In this document: positions 21,804 to 28,751 of the stretch, one piece after another
Position numbering within the stretch: the stretch's first letter is position 1
Layout: every line of letters starts with the position of its first letter
Assembly (NCBI GenBank): GCA_902475445.1
Contig: CABRZN010000013.1
Location: 1-28,751, forward strand
From: an uncultured Collinsella sp.
GTDB taxonomy: Bacteria; Actinomycetota; Coriobacteriia; Coriobacteriales; Coriobacteriaceae
Reading direction: 5' to 3'
DNA length: 28,751 bases
Program-made: the position numbers and the translations under genes
The notes under the pieces: model-generated
What the model was told of the DNA's origin: nothing
Seen by the model: only the letters and a program-made list of their open reading frames with translations
Database searches by the model: none

Positions 21804-23261
21804 TTACGCAGCGAGGCGCTTGAGGACGTCGATGAGCAGCTCGTAGAAGCGCTCGGCAGAAGCGAGCTCCATGCTCTCGTCCGGGGTGTGGACATCGGAG
21901 AGCGTCGGGCCCACGGCGATGGCGTCCAGGCCGTGCAGGGCCTCAGCAAACAGGCCGCACTCAAGGCCGGCGTGAATGGACTCGATGCGCAGCTCGGAGC
22001 CAAAGAGCTCGCGATAGCTCTCGACAAAAACGTCGCGGACCGGCGAATGCTCGGCATAGCTCCAGCCGGGATACTCGAACTCGAACTTGGCGTCGAAGCC
22101 CAAGACATCGGCCAGCGTCTGCAGGCGGTCCTTGAACTCGTTCTGCAGCGAGGTGATCGAGGAGCGCGGGGACAGCATGATCTTGACCTGGTCGTCGGAA
22201 GTAGCGACCACGCCGATGTTGGAGGAAACCTCGACGGAGCCGTCGGTGGCGACGTTGCGGCGAATCACGCCGTTAGGGGCAAGACGCAGGGCGCGGATGA
22301 GGGCAAGCGCGGACTTCTGATCCATGGCCTCGACCTCGGCGTCGTCGGCAATCTCGACGGTGCAGGTAAAGCCGGGGTCGAAGACCTCGAGCTCGGCAGT
22401 GACGTCGGCGATGATGCCCTTTGCGATCTGGGCCGCGGCCTCGGCGGCAGCGTGGTCGGCATAGACCAGAACAGCCTTGCACTCACGGTTGATGGCGTTG
22501 TCCTTGGTGCCGCCGTTAAAGCTCACGATGGCGGGCTCGCCGGCAACCATCAGGCGGTCGATGATGCGGGCCATGATGAGGTTGCCGTTGCCGCGCTCCA
22601 GGTGGATATCGCTGCCGGAGTGGCCGCCCAGCAGGCCGGAGATGTCGAGCGTGAGGGTGCTACCGGTCTTGTGCTCGCGCACGATGGGGCAGGTGTAGGT
22701 AACGACGACGCCGCCGGCGCAGCTGACGGTGGCAACGCCCTCTTCCTCGGAGTCAAGGTTAATCATGGTGCGGGCGCTAATCTGGGACTTGTCGAGCGTC
22801 TCGGCGCCGACCAGGCCAGTCTCCTCGTCGGTGGTGAATACGCACTCGAAGGCGGGGTGAACGATCGAATCGTCATTGAGAACAGTGAGCATCAGAGCGA
22901 CGGCGATACCGTTGTCGGCGCCCAGGGTGGTGCCGTTAGCGGTGAGGACGCCGTCCTTGACGACCAGGTCGATACCGTCGGTCGTAAAGTCGTGCTCAAC
23001 AGAGCCCAACTTGTCGCACACCATATCGATGTGGCCCTGCAGCATCACGGTCGGGGCATTCTCGGCGCCGGCAGAAGCGGGCTTGCGAATGATGACGTTG
23101 TAGACCTCGTCCTGATACACGTCGAGGCCGCGCTCCTTGGCAAACGCAACCAGGAAATCGCTGATGCCCTTCTCGTTGCCAGACCCACGGGGGATCGCGC
23201 TGACCTCCTCAAAGAAATGGAACAGCTGGGCGGGCTCGTAGCCGGTAATCTTGTAGTCCAT
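21804..23261 (-). CDS. pepD: Aminoacyl-histidine dipeptidase (M20C, PepD)
   Basis: A 485-residue zinc peptidase that splits dipeptides such as carnosine-type Xaa-His in the cytosol. Metal-site motifs are in order: LQGHIDMVCDK (His), GADNGIAVA (Asp), FTTDEETGLVGA (Glu-Glu), NLDSEEEG (Asp) and, near the end, SIHAGLECGLF; a final His lies in SDVHTPDE. The lid domain is between about 190 and 390. The start at 23261 is fixed by AAGGAGG seven bases before it; the frame upstream is open but has no family resemblance. It is apparently monocistronic. Confidence 0.95.
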   Translation of the reverse strand: MDYKITGYEPAQLFHFFEEVSAIPRGSGNEKGISDFLVAFAKERGLDVYQDEVYNVIIRKPASAGAENAPTVMLQGHIDMVCDKLGSVEHDFTTDGIDLVVKDGVLTANGTTLGADNGIAVALMLTVLNDDSIVHPAFECVFTTDEETGLVGAETLDKSQISARTMINLDSEEEGVATVSCAGGVVVTYTCPIVREHKTGSTLTLDISGLLGGHSGSDIHLERGNGNLIMARIIDRLMVAGEPAIVSFNGGTKDNAINRECKAVLVYADHAAAEAAAQIAKGIIADVTAELEVFDPGFTCTVEIADDAEVEAMDQKSALALIRALRLAPNGVIRRNVATDGSVEVSSNIGVVATSDDQVKIMLSPRSSITSLQNEFKDRLQTLADVLGFDAKFEFEYPGWSYAEHSPVRDVFVESYRELFGSELRIESIHAGLECGLFAEALHGLDAIAVGPTLSDVHTPDESMELASAERFYELLIDVLKRLAA

Positions 23262-23389
23262 GGTGCCTCCTTGGCGCAACTGGTTAGACAGTAAGACATG
23301 CGCCTTGTATATTCCCAGACTTTGCGTGCATAAACCAGTCGAAAACGCCGAGCGCCCTTGCATCATCGGCTAACGGCGGGGAAACGCCA

Positions 23390-23405
23390 CTTTATCAAGA
23401 TAAAG
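23390..23405. promoter_or_regulatory. Short dyad CTTTATCAAGATAAAG
   Basis: A 7+7-bp perfect dyad with a 2-base centre lies between pepD and the PIN gene. A loop of two bases is too small for an RNA hairpin, so a protein-binding site, perhaps controlling pepD, is more likely than a terminator. Confidence 0.3.
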
Positions 23406-23418
23406 CAGGTCAGATGTA

Positions 23419-23931
23419 TCATGCCGAGGATCCTTTGCCCTCTCCGACCAATTTCAGAGCTTGGTAAACGTCAATGCATACGCCATTGGTATGTTTGATA
23501 AGGTCTTTATCCCCCGTCACGACGTAATCGGCATCAATGCGATTGGCGACGCCTAGCATCAGGTCGTCCTCAAAGTCACTGTGGTGGTACTTGAACACAA
23601 AGGAGTCGAAGACCTCGTCTGCACCGACCGGGGCGATGAGGGCTAGCTCGCGCATCTGTCGAACGCATGCCCAAGCCGTTTCGTCTGCCGCCGCAATGGC
23701 GTTATCGCTCAGTGAGCCAGTCTTTCTTCGGCACTCCTGCTTGATTGCCGCCGAGACAAGATATGAAACGTCTTTGACCGAAAGCGACGAGGCAAACAGG
23801 GCAATCCGCTCCGAGGCGTCGGCAATCTCGATCAGATGGACGACATTTGCCGTACGGTCGGACCTGCCAGAAAAATAATCCATCCATACGTTGGTATCGA
23901 TTAACAGCTTGAGGACGCCTTCTGTGCTCAT
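23419..23931 (-). CDS. PIN-domain ribonuclease toxin
   Basis: A 170-residue PIN protein. The acidic metal-binding residues can be placed: D12 in LLIDTNVWMDYF, the E/D cluster in SDFEDDLMLGVA (119-123) and D141/D143 in VVTGDKDL. Such VapC-like toxins cut tRNA or mRNA and stop translation. The ATG at 23931 overlaps the antitoxin stop (ATGA); a GTG twelve bases upstream is less likely. Pairing with a RelB/DinJ-type antitoxin rather than VapB is a mixed arrangement seen in other genomes. Confidence 0.85.
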   Translation of the reverse strand: MSTEGVLKLLIDTNVWMDYFSGRSDRTANVVHLIEIADASERIALFASSLSVKDVSYLVSAAIKQECRRKTGSLSDNAIAAADETAWACVRQMRELALIAPVGADEVFDSFVFKYHHSDFEDDLMLGVANRIDADYVVTGDKDLIKHTNGVCIDVYQALKLVGEGKGSSA

Positions 23932-24287
23932 AGTTCCACCCACTCGGGATAGCGCTCCGCCATGGCCTCCTCATAGAGGTCGTCATAGTCTCCCGAGAAC
24001 TCAGGGATGGGGATGCCGTATTTGAGGCACGAATCGCGAACGATATGGCTGCCTTGCGCGGCCCTTGACTCCATGCGCCGGGGCTCCACTCCGTCAGAAA
24101 CCGGAGCCGCCGCGTCTCCCTTCGAGGGCATGCGTCCGTTAACGACCAGATACTCCCAAAGTGTCCGAACGGCTTGTGACGGCGTCATGCCAATATGGGT
24201 CAGGACGGCGTCTCCTGCCTCTTTGAGCTGACGATCTATACGCACGTTCATCTGAACCGGCCGTGAGTCTAGTATCGACATAGACAT
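23928..24287 (-). CDS. RelB/DinJ-type antitoxin
   Basis: A 119-residue protein. The N-terminal ribbon-helix-helix (about 11-50, MNVRIDRQLKEAGDAVLTHI and TPSQAVRTLWEYL) would dimerise, bind DNA and repress its own operon. The C-terminal part (about 85-119), with an acidic DYDDLYEEA stretch, would wrap around and inactivate the PIN toxin. AGGAG lies six bases before the ATG. It overlaps the toxin by four bases and is first in the operon, the usual order. Confidence 0.85.
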   Translation of the reverse strand: MSMSILDSRPVQMNVRIDRQLKEAGDAVLTHIGMTPSQAVRTLWEYLVVNGRMPSKGDAAAPVSDGVEPRRMESRAAQGSHIVRDSCLKYGIPIPEFSGDYDDLYEEAMAERYPEWVEL

Positions 24288-24299
24288 GGTGGCTCCTTT

Positions 24300-24344
24300 T
24301 GCTATACGCTTTCCTTAATTAAGTATAGCAATTTGTCAGACAAA
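24300..24344 (-). promoter_or_regulatory. Antitoxin operator/promoter with two dyads
   Basis: TGCTATAC (24300-24307) and GTATAGCA (24323-24330) form a perfect 8-bp inverted repeat centred about 28 bases before the antitoxin start. On the - strand its outer arm contains TATACT, a good -10 box. Just upstream lies a second perfect dyad TTTGTC-A-GACAAA (24332-24344). A third, TCAGTACTGA, is at 24353-24362. The dyads are likely binding sites for the ribbon-helix-helix antitoxin. Confidence 0.6.
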
Positions 24345-24441
24345 CAGACGCCTCAGTACTGAAGCGTTCGTTTGACCGGGTTTGCCGTTGTGGGATTAGT
24401 CAATAAAAGAAGCTGATACATGTTTGAGATAACTGCCCACA

Positions 24442-24492
24442 TCAGCTGCAATTCGCTATCCACAGGCAATGAGTCCCGCAACGAAGCGCCAT
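24442..24492 (-). CDS. Possible 16-residue cysteine-rich micro-ORF
   Basis: A frame just after the ABC exporter gene reads MALRCGTHCLWIANCS and stops at TGA. Three cysteines in 16 residues beside a radical SAM/SPASM gene is suggestive, since such enzymes make thioether links to Cys. However there is no good ribosome-binding site, it has no leader part, and it may be chance. Listed as a candidate only. Confidence 0.15.
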   Translation of the reverse strand: MALRCGTHCLWIANCS

Positions 24493-24502
24493 GCACAAGC
24501 TT

Positions 24503-26134
24503 TTATAGTTCAATCACTTCGTCGCAAGCCTCAAGCAACTCGGGATCATGCGAGACAACAACCACTATATGATCTTCTTTCTTCTGTTGCAGAATATCAA
24601 TGAACGCTGACCTACTCGCTCCGTCAAGAGCCGACGTCGGTTCATCGAATAACATGACGGGTGAGTCCTTAAGCAATACACGAATAATCGCAATCTTCTG
24701 CTTCTCACCACCCGATATATTATGGTTTTGCTCGTCCAGCACCCCATCAAGACCATTGGGAAGTGTTGAGACCAGTTTGGTCAGACCAAACTGGTCTACA
24801 AGTCGCCCGACTTCAAGAATTGGACAATTATCGCCCGCGAGTAGCGTCAGATTCTCTCTGAGTGTTCCGTTAACGATATCAGGTTCTTGCTCGGCAATAC
24901 CAACGACATACGAGCGTAGATTAATAGAATCAATCTGACTCAAATCAACCTCGTCATAAGCAATAGTCCCAACGCAATCATCGGGATATAGACCAGCTAT
25001 GCCATCGAGAAGCGTGCTTTTCCCGCTTCCGTTTGCGCCCGACACGCCGTATAAGACTCCTCGATTAAGCGAGATGAGCTCTGGATAATCTATGATTCGA
25101 TCGGTATCAGGGCGACAAATCGACAGGCCCTTGCACACAAGTGAAACAGGAGAACCAATGCGGACAGAACCGTTCGCATCTTCATCCATTGCCCAAAGGC
25201 GCTTAAGGCGTTGGGCGCTCACCTTGCTCGCCTGGTAGCTTTTGCCCCAAGAAAGCAAGTTCACCAGAGCAGAATTGGCGCTCGAATAATAGCTCAATGC
25301 CGTCAGCAGAAAACCAACCGGCATTTTACCTGCGACAATCTCACAGCCTCCAATCGCGAGCAAACAAAACTGCGCAAAGGAAAAAATCAACTGATTCGCA
25401 AGTTCGAACCGTGATCCGGCTTTTTGGTTAGCCAATATAGCTGGATAAAGACCATCGAAAGCCTTCTGCAGCCTCAGGGAATAGAAATCAAATAATGAAT
25501 GGCGACGAAGAAAGGAGACGCTCTCCAGCTGGCTCTGGAGAGTCCCATAGAAAGCAGCGGTCTTTTCTTGAAACTCAAAGCCTCGATTGAACAGCAGCCC
25601 GCTAAACAATCGATAAACTACTGCCCCCGTAACGATGCAGGCTAGACAGGCAATCGCCATCGCAATGTTTATATTCATCAACATAATCAAGGAACAGATA
25701 ATCGTTGCAACACCGCCAATGATATTTGACGCCGATGTTATTCCGAATATTATGAGGTCGTTTGAATCGTGATTGATTTGCTGATTATAATAGCCCGCAT
25801 CAAATCTGATGAAAAACTTCCGGGGCAAACGCTTGACATGTTCAAGTGTGTCAGCGTTAAGTTGATATCCCGCATGCGCTTGAAGGTCGACATAGATTAG
25901 GGAAGTCCAATAGGCCAACACCGACCCCACAATGGCGACCACGCCAATCGCGAAAATACATAAGACTAGCGTCCGCAAACTAATACCGAGGACATTTTTT
26001 GCCGCCAGCACATTTACAGTCAGTCCCAACAGATATGGTTCAGCAAGGCTGCACAGCTGAGACAAGACATCGAGAAGCAGATAGACATAAAGCCTTGGCT
26101 TATGGAGGAGATATATCTTCCAAAATCTAAACAT
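24503..26134 (-). CDS. ABC exporter (fused membrane and ATPase domains), probably for a peptide
   Basis: A 543-residue half-transporter. The N-terminal two thirds hold about six membrane helices of the type 1 exporter fold; the ATPase domain has Walker A SGANGSGKS (365-373), a Q-loop (Q416), signature ISGGEKQ (473-479), Walker B with E498 (VMLFDEP) and H-loop H529. There is no C39 peptidase domain, so it cannot itself cut a leader. ATG 26134 is favoured by GAGG nine bases before it; it overlaps the end of the radical SAM gene by eight bases, so the two are coupled. Export of the modified peptide, or self-immunity, is inferred from that neighbour. Base composition is more AT-rich than in the genes to the left. 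Confidence 0.88.
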   Translation of the reverse strand: MFRFWKIYLLHKPRLYVYLLLDVLSQLCSLAEPYLLGLTVNVLAAKNVLGISLRTLVLCIFAIGVVAIVGSVLAYWTSLIYVDLQAHAGYQLNADTLEHVKRLPRKFFIRFDAGYYNQQINHDSNDLIIFGITSASNIIGGVATIICSLIMLMNINIAMAIACLACIVTGAVVYRLFSGLLFNRGFEFQEKTAAFYGTLQSQLESVSFLRRHSLFDFYSLRLQKAFDGLYPAILANQKAGSRFELANQLIFSFAQFCLLAIGGCEIVAGKMPVGFLLTALSYYSSANSALVNLLSWGKSYQASKVSAQRLKRLWAMDEDANGSVRIGSPVSLVCKGLSICRPDTDRIIDYPELISLNRGVLYGVSGANGSGKSTLLDGIAGLYPDDCVGTIAYDEVDLSQIDSINLRSYVVGIAEQEPDIVNGTLRENLTLLAGDNCPILEVGRLVDQFGLTKLVSTLPNGLDGVLDEQNHNISGGEKQKIAIIRVLLKDSPVMLFDEPTSALDGASRSAFIDILQQKKEDHIVVVVSHDPELLEACDEVIEL

Positions 26135-27413
26135 CGTGATTTGCCTCATGCGAATATTGATAATTACAAGCCAACCGCATTCTCTGCCTGGCATTGAATT
26201 TAACGCTCGCGCATTTTCTCTGGCCCTCCATCGCGGCGTGGGGACATCCGCCCATACAAGCCGGAAACATTACACACTCGCCACATACTGGGTCGTTTGG
26301 TAAATACTCCATCCATTTCAAATAGTTCGAATTAGCTTTCACACCTTCTCGAACATTTCCAACGGCGCACTCGCCCTTGCCAACCTCATCCCAACATTTA
26401 AAAAGTCTACCAAGCGGATCGATGACAAACGAATTAAGGGAAACCGCACAGCAGACGCCTGGTTCATACGGCGTAAACGGAATAACGTTGAATCCGCGCT
26501 CGCTAGCTTTATCCATAAAGAACGTTTCAACTTGAGAGAATCCACGCTGAGAAAAACAATGAATGTCATTTGAGCAAGTATCGTTAACATTATCGACCGC
26601 AGCAAGATAAATCGCGACTTTACCGCGAAGCCCTTTAGCGTCAAGCTCGTCAATCAACGCATCGACCTCTTTGCTATTGGACTCATCGACATTCACGCGA
26701 ATGGTAATCTGAAGAACATCGGCACATGAGATTATATTGTCGATAATGGCATCATATGTCGGACGACCGTCGGCCGGGACCCTCCGCGAATCATGATCCC
26801 TCTTTGAGCCATCAATAGTGATTTGAACCGAACCGATCTGACAATCAGCAAGCTTCTGAGCAATTTCTCGCGTCAGGAGATATCCGTTCGTTACCATTCC
26901 GGCAGAATAAGTAGCGCCTGGCCTAATCGCCCCTCTCAGTTCTTTTGTCAGTCGCTCGATCATGTCCACACAGAGTAGGGGTTCGCCTCCATACCAGTCA
27001 ACGTGGAGATCGTTGATCCCGGGATAGCCGGAACGCACGAATTCTGCGATATCCGTCATTGTCTCTTCTGACATAGTGGGGTGCGAGCAGCCTTTTTCAT
27101 AGCAGTAGGGACACCTAAAATTGCATGCCAGCGTTGGAGCAATCGTCAGTCCTAAATAGTCATTTGCAAACCTTGCCGACAAGCTCTCAAGCATCAACAT
27201 TCGCCGCTCGTCAACATCGTCATCTACCAACATGCCACCCATCTTAAGGGCCTCTTCGAAATCACCATCCAAGGCGGCGGCACCGTTGCGATATAAATTC
27301 AGCTCATTCGTGTGCGCAGCGTCAAGGTCGAGAACGCCACCAGATTGGGTATTGTAGATAGTGATACCGTTCACATCATTCTCTTCAATAACGTTAAATT
27401 CAGACTCTTTCAT
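26127..27413 (-). CDS. Radical SAM/SPASM-domain peptide maturase
   Basis: A 428-residue enzyme. The radical SAM cluster motif CNFRCPYC holds C97, C101 and C104; YGGEPL (141-146) is the SAM-binding GGE motif. The C-terminal SPASM domain has the cysteine pattern for extra Fe-S clusters: C321/C322, C340, then CGECVMFPACMGGC (C377, C380, C386, C390) and C401. Residues 1-85 are a separate domain, possibly for binding a leader peptide. SPASM maturases form thioether or other carbon-based crosslinks in ribosomal peptides. GGAG precedes the ATG, which touches the stop of the upstream permease gene (TAAATG). The substrate is not seen in the window. An anaerobic-type sulfatase maturase is less likely, as no sulfatase is near. 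Confidence 0.88.
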   Translation of the reverse strand: MKESEFNVIEENDVNGITIYNTQSGGVLDLDAAHTNELNLYRNGAAALDGDFEEALKMGGMLVDDDVDERRMLMLESLSARFANDYLGLTIAPTLACNFRCPYCYEKGCSHPTMSEETMTDIAEFVRSGYPGINDLHVDWYGGEPLLCVDMIERLTKELRGAIRPGATYSAGMVTNGYLLTREIAQKLADCQIGSVQITIDGSKRDHDSRRVPADGRPTYDAIIDNIISCADVLQITIRVNVDESNSKEVDALIDELDAKGLRGKVAIYLAAVDNVNDTCSNDIHCFSQRGFSQVETFFMDKASERGFNVIPFTPYEPGVCCAVSLNSFVIDPLGRLFKCWDEVGKGECAVGNVREGVKANSNYLKWMEYLPNDPVCGECVMFPACMGGCPHAAMEGQRKCASVKFNARQRMRLACNYQYSHEANHDV

Positions 27414-28223
27414 TTATATGCTCCGTTTTCTGATAGCACCCTTGATAGCCCAACAAAGTCCGAGGATGACAATGGGAACGACTGTTGCCAGCGCTACAAA
27501 CAGCAACGTCCCCGGCACGATGAATTGAATTGGTCGCGGAGACGCAAGGGTCGCCAGCCATGTCAAGTGCAGTGGCATATTTGGATTCCCGTACCCCAAA
27601 TAAAGCAGCAGGATGATGAACGATAGAACAAACGCGCCATTTCCAAAGAGCGAGATGGCCAGGACGAGCAGCAGGCATAACGTTGTGCAAATCAAGGCAG
27701 CAAGAGACAGTCGAAGAAGAAACTCTCCGATTATATCCATCGTCATTCCTATACCACTCGCGCTTTGGACCACACCAACGAGTATCGAAAAGAGAACAAA
27801 ACCACCGACAAGCGTGACAATCGAGACAAGAGTCCTTGCAACCAACAACTGTACTGTTTTCATTCCCCTTGCATAGGAAACAAGCCATTGAGATCCCGTT
27901 ATCGGAGTTCGAAACGCATAGCCGATGACGAGAACAGCAACAATAGGAAAGAACAGAGAATGGGCAAGCGGTGCCACAGCGGAAAGGTAGCGAGCTCCGC
28001 CTTTAACGAGGTCTCCCGGAATTCCCACAAAACCATATTGTGGGTTTGGAAAGAAGCCCATAACACCGTCGCCAAGCCAATCGCTCGTTCCGTAGGCTCT
28101 CCATGGTTCATAAGACACAGAATAAAGCAATGCGAGCACGAAACCTGCCGCAATCAGCAGAAGAGGCGCTTTGCTCTTCATAACTCGATAGGCTTCAGCC
28201 TTAATCATATCTTCGCAGCGCAT
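27414..28223 (-). CDS. Multi-spanning membrane protein, ABC-2-type permease-like
   Basis: A 269-residue hydrophobic protein with about six membrane segments (for example LLLIAAGFVLALLYSV near the N terminus and LLFVALATVVPIVILGLCWAI at the C terminus, given here in part). A long outside loop after the first helix (about residues 38-75) holds PWRAYGTSDWLGDG. The topology fits ABC-2-type permeases of peptide resistance or export systems. ATG 28223 is chosen for GAGGAGGGG just upstream; the frame extends further but overlaps the previous gene. It lies two bases after that gene and touches the radical SAM gene. The matching ATPase gene is probably upstream, outside the window. Confidence 0.7.
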   Translation of the reverse strand: MRCEDMIKAEAYRVMKSKAPLLLIAAGFVLALLYSVSYEPWRAYGTSDWLGDGVMGFFPNPQYGFVGIPGDLVKGGARYLSAVAPLAHSLFFPIVAVLVIGYAFRTPITGSQWLVSYARGMKTVQLLVARTLVSIVTLVGGFVLFSILVGVVQSASGIGMTMDIIGEFLLRLSLAALICTTLCLLLVLAISLFGNGAFVLSFIILLLYLGYGNPNMPLHLTWLATLASPRPIQFIVPGTLLFVALATVVPIVILGLCWAIKGAIRKRSI

Positions 28224-28225
28224 TT

Positions 28226-28751
28226 CTACCCCCTCCTCGCTTTGATTCCCATGACCCCGAGCTGCAACGAAACAACGGTGCAAATAACAGAGAAAAGAAT
28301 GATCTGATTAATGGCTAGGCCTTGAAAGCACAGATTTCCAAGATGGCGTAAGTATGGTCCGACTGAGAGCCACCAGGGAATTTGCGTCGATGCGTGATTG
28401 GAAAAGACCACCAGCGTATATTCATCGGAGGCGAGCAGCGTCCCGACCAACACCAACATAATGCTAAGCGGTGCATTTCTAAGTAAATAGAAAACCGCCA
28501 TCGACTGAGCTACTAATGCAGCCAAAATAGCATCAATCAAAAGCAGCACGGGCAGGTATCTATCAAGAAACACCCGCCCATCCACATAGCAGCCAAGCGG
28601 AGATTTGAAGAGAGTGAATCCCGAAAACAGGTTGAACGCTGTTGAAGTTGCAATCGTCAGAACAAGCCACTTTGCGACAACGGCCTTTGCTACACCCGTT
28701 CCTTTTAATATGAGCAGGACATTGTCAAGAGGCAAAATCGGGCCTGGCCCC
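28226..28751 (-). CDS. Membrane permease subunit, 5'-truncated
   Basis: The frame is open to the window edge, so at least 174 C-terminal residues are seen and the start lies outside. There are four or five membrane helices (WLVLTIATSTAFNLFSGF, LLLIDAILAALVAQSMAVFYLL, IMLVLVGTLLA and IILFSVICTVVSLQLGVMGI). It is probably a partner or paralogue of the next permease. The context suggests the membrane half of an ABC system that exports, or gives immunity to, the product of the radical SAM cluster. No specific family could be named. Confidence 0.65.
   Translation of the reverse strand, partial: GPGPILPLDNVLLILKGTGVAKAVVAKWLVLTIATSTAFNLFSGFTLFKSPLGCYVDGRVFLDRYLPVLLLIDAILAALVAQSMAVFYLLRNAPLSIMLVLVGTLLASDEYTLVVFSNHASTQIPWWLSVGPYLRHLGNLCFQGLAINQIILFSVICTVVSLQLGVMGIKARRG

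Noticed and set aside
21888..23294. A 468-codon + strand open frame opposite pepD
   Set aside because: Low-complexity Gly/Ala/Asp/Val sequence typical of an antisense frame; pepD on the other strand is clear.

Overview
The window looks like a piece of a GC-rich Coriobacteriia chromosome, most likely Collinsella or a close relative. This rests on overall codon use, the gene content, the rpmG-tRNA-Trp-secE-nusG-rplK-rplA order, and a dispersed 'CCACCACAAAGGGGACAGGCACC' stem-loop of a kind I associate with this group. The genus is inference; no sequence search could be run.

Left part (1-4.4 kb, + strand): the 3' end of an ABC-transporter ATPase gene, a small MscS-type channel gene, and a tightly coupled pair. 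The pair encodes a cytosolic ParB-like/BMP (periplasmic-binding fold) fusion and a calcineurin-like phosphoesterase. Three near-identical terminator-like stem-loops lie behind these genes.

Translation block (4.4-8.97 kb, - strand): the promoter-proximal transcript is tRNA-Tyr, tRNA-Thr(GGT), tRNA-Met, tuf. The next is rpmG, tRNA-Trp, secE, nusG, rplK, rplA. Both start at promoters sharing an identical 16-nt block that includes TTGACA.

Accessory island (9.0-13.5 kb): a gene-free stretch with a palindromic repeat array (exact 80-nt period) and a cluster of DnaA-box-like 18-mers; a DUF262/DUF1524 (GmrSD-like) nuclease gene; tRNA-Thr(TGT); and a helix-turn-helix/HipA-like kinase fusion gene behind a large 20+20 bp inverted operator.

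Housekeeping block (13.5-19.0 kb, - strand): disA, ispD, ispF, cysS, rlmB, yacP (rae1). They make c-di-AMP, two MEP-pathway isoprenoid enzymes, cysteinyl-tRNA synthetase, a 23S rRNA methyltransferase and a ribosome-associated nuclease. In Bacillus this order runs on directly into rpmG-secE-nusG-rplK-rplA, so the tuf/tRNA block and the accessory genes appear to interrupt an old synteny group.

Right part: mntP (manganese export), a hipBA-type toxin-antitoxin operon with three repeated 15-bp operators, pepD, and a RelB-like antitoxin/PIN toxin pair. The visibly more AT-rich last 4.2 kb encodes two membrane permease subunits, a radical SAM/SPASM maturase and an ABC exporter, very likely part of a peptide (RiPP) maturation and export cluster that continues beyond the window. 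The precursor gene has not been identified. The most interesting unexplained items are the 80-nt-period palindrome array, the HTH-kinase fusion with its operator, the ParB-like/BMP plus phosphoesterase pair, and the radical SAM cluster.
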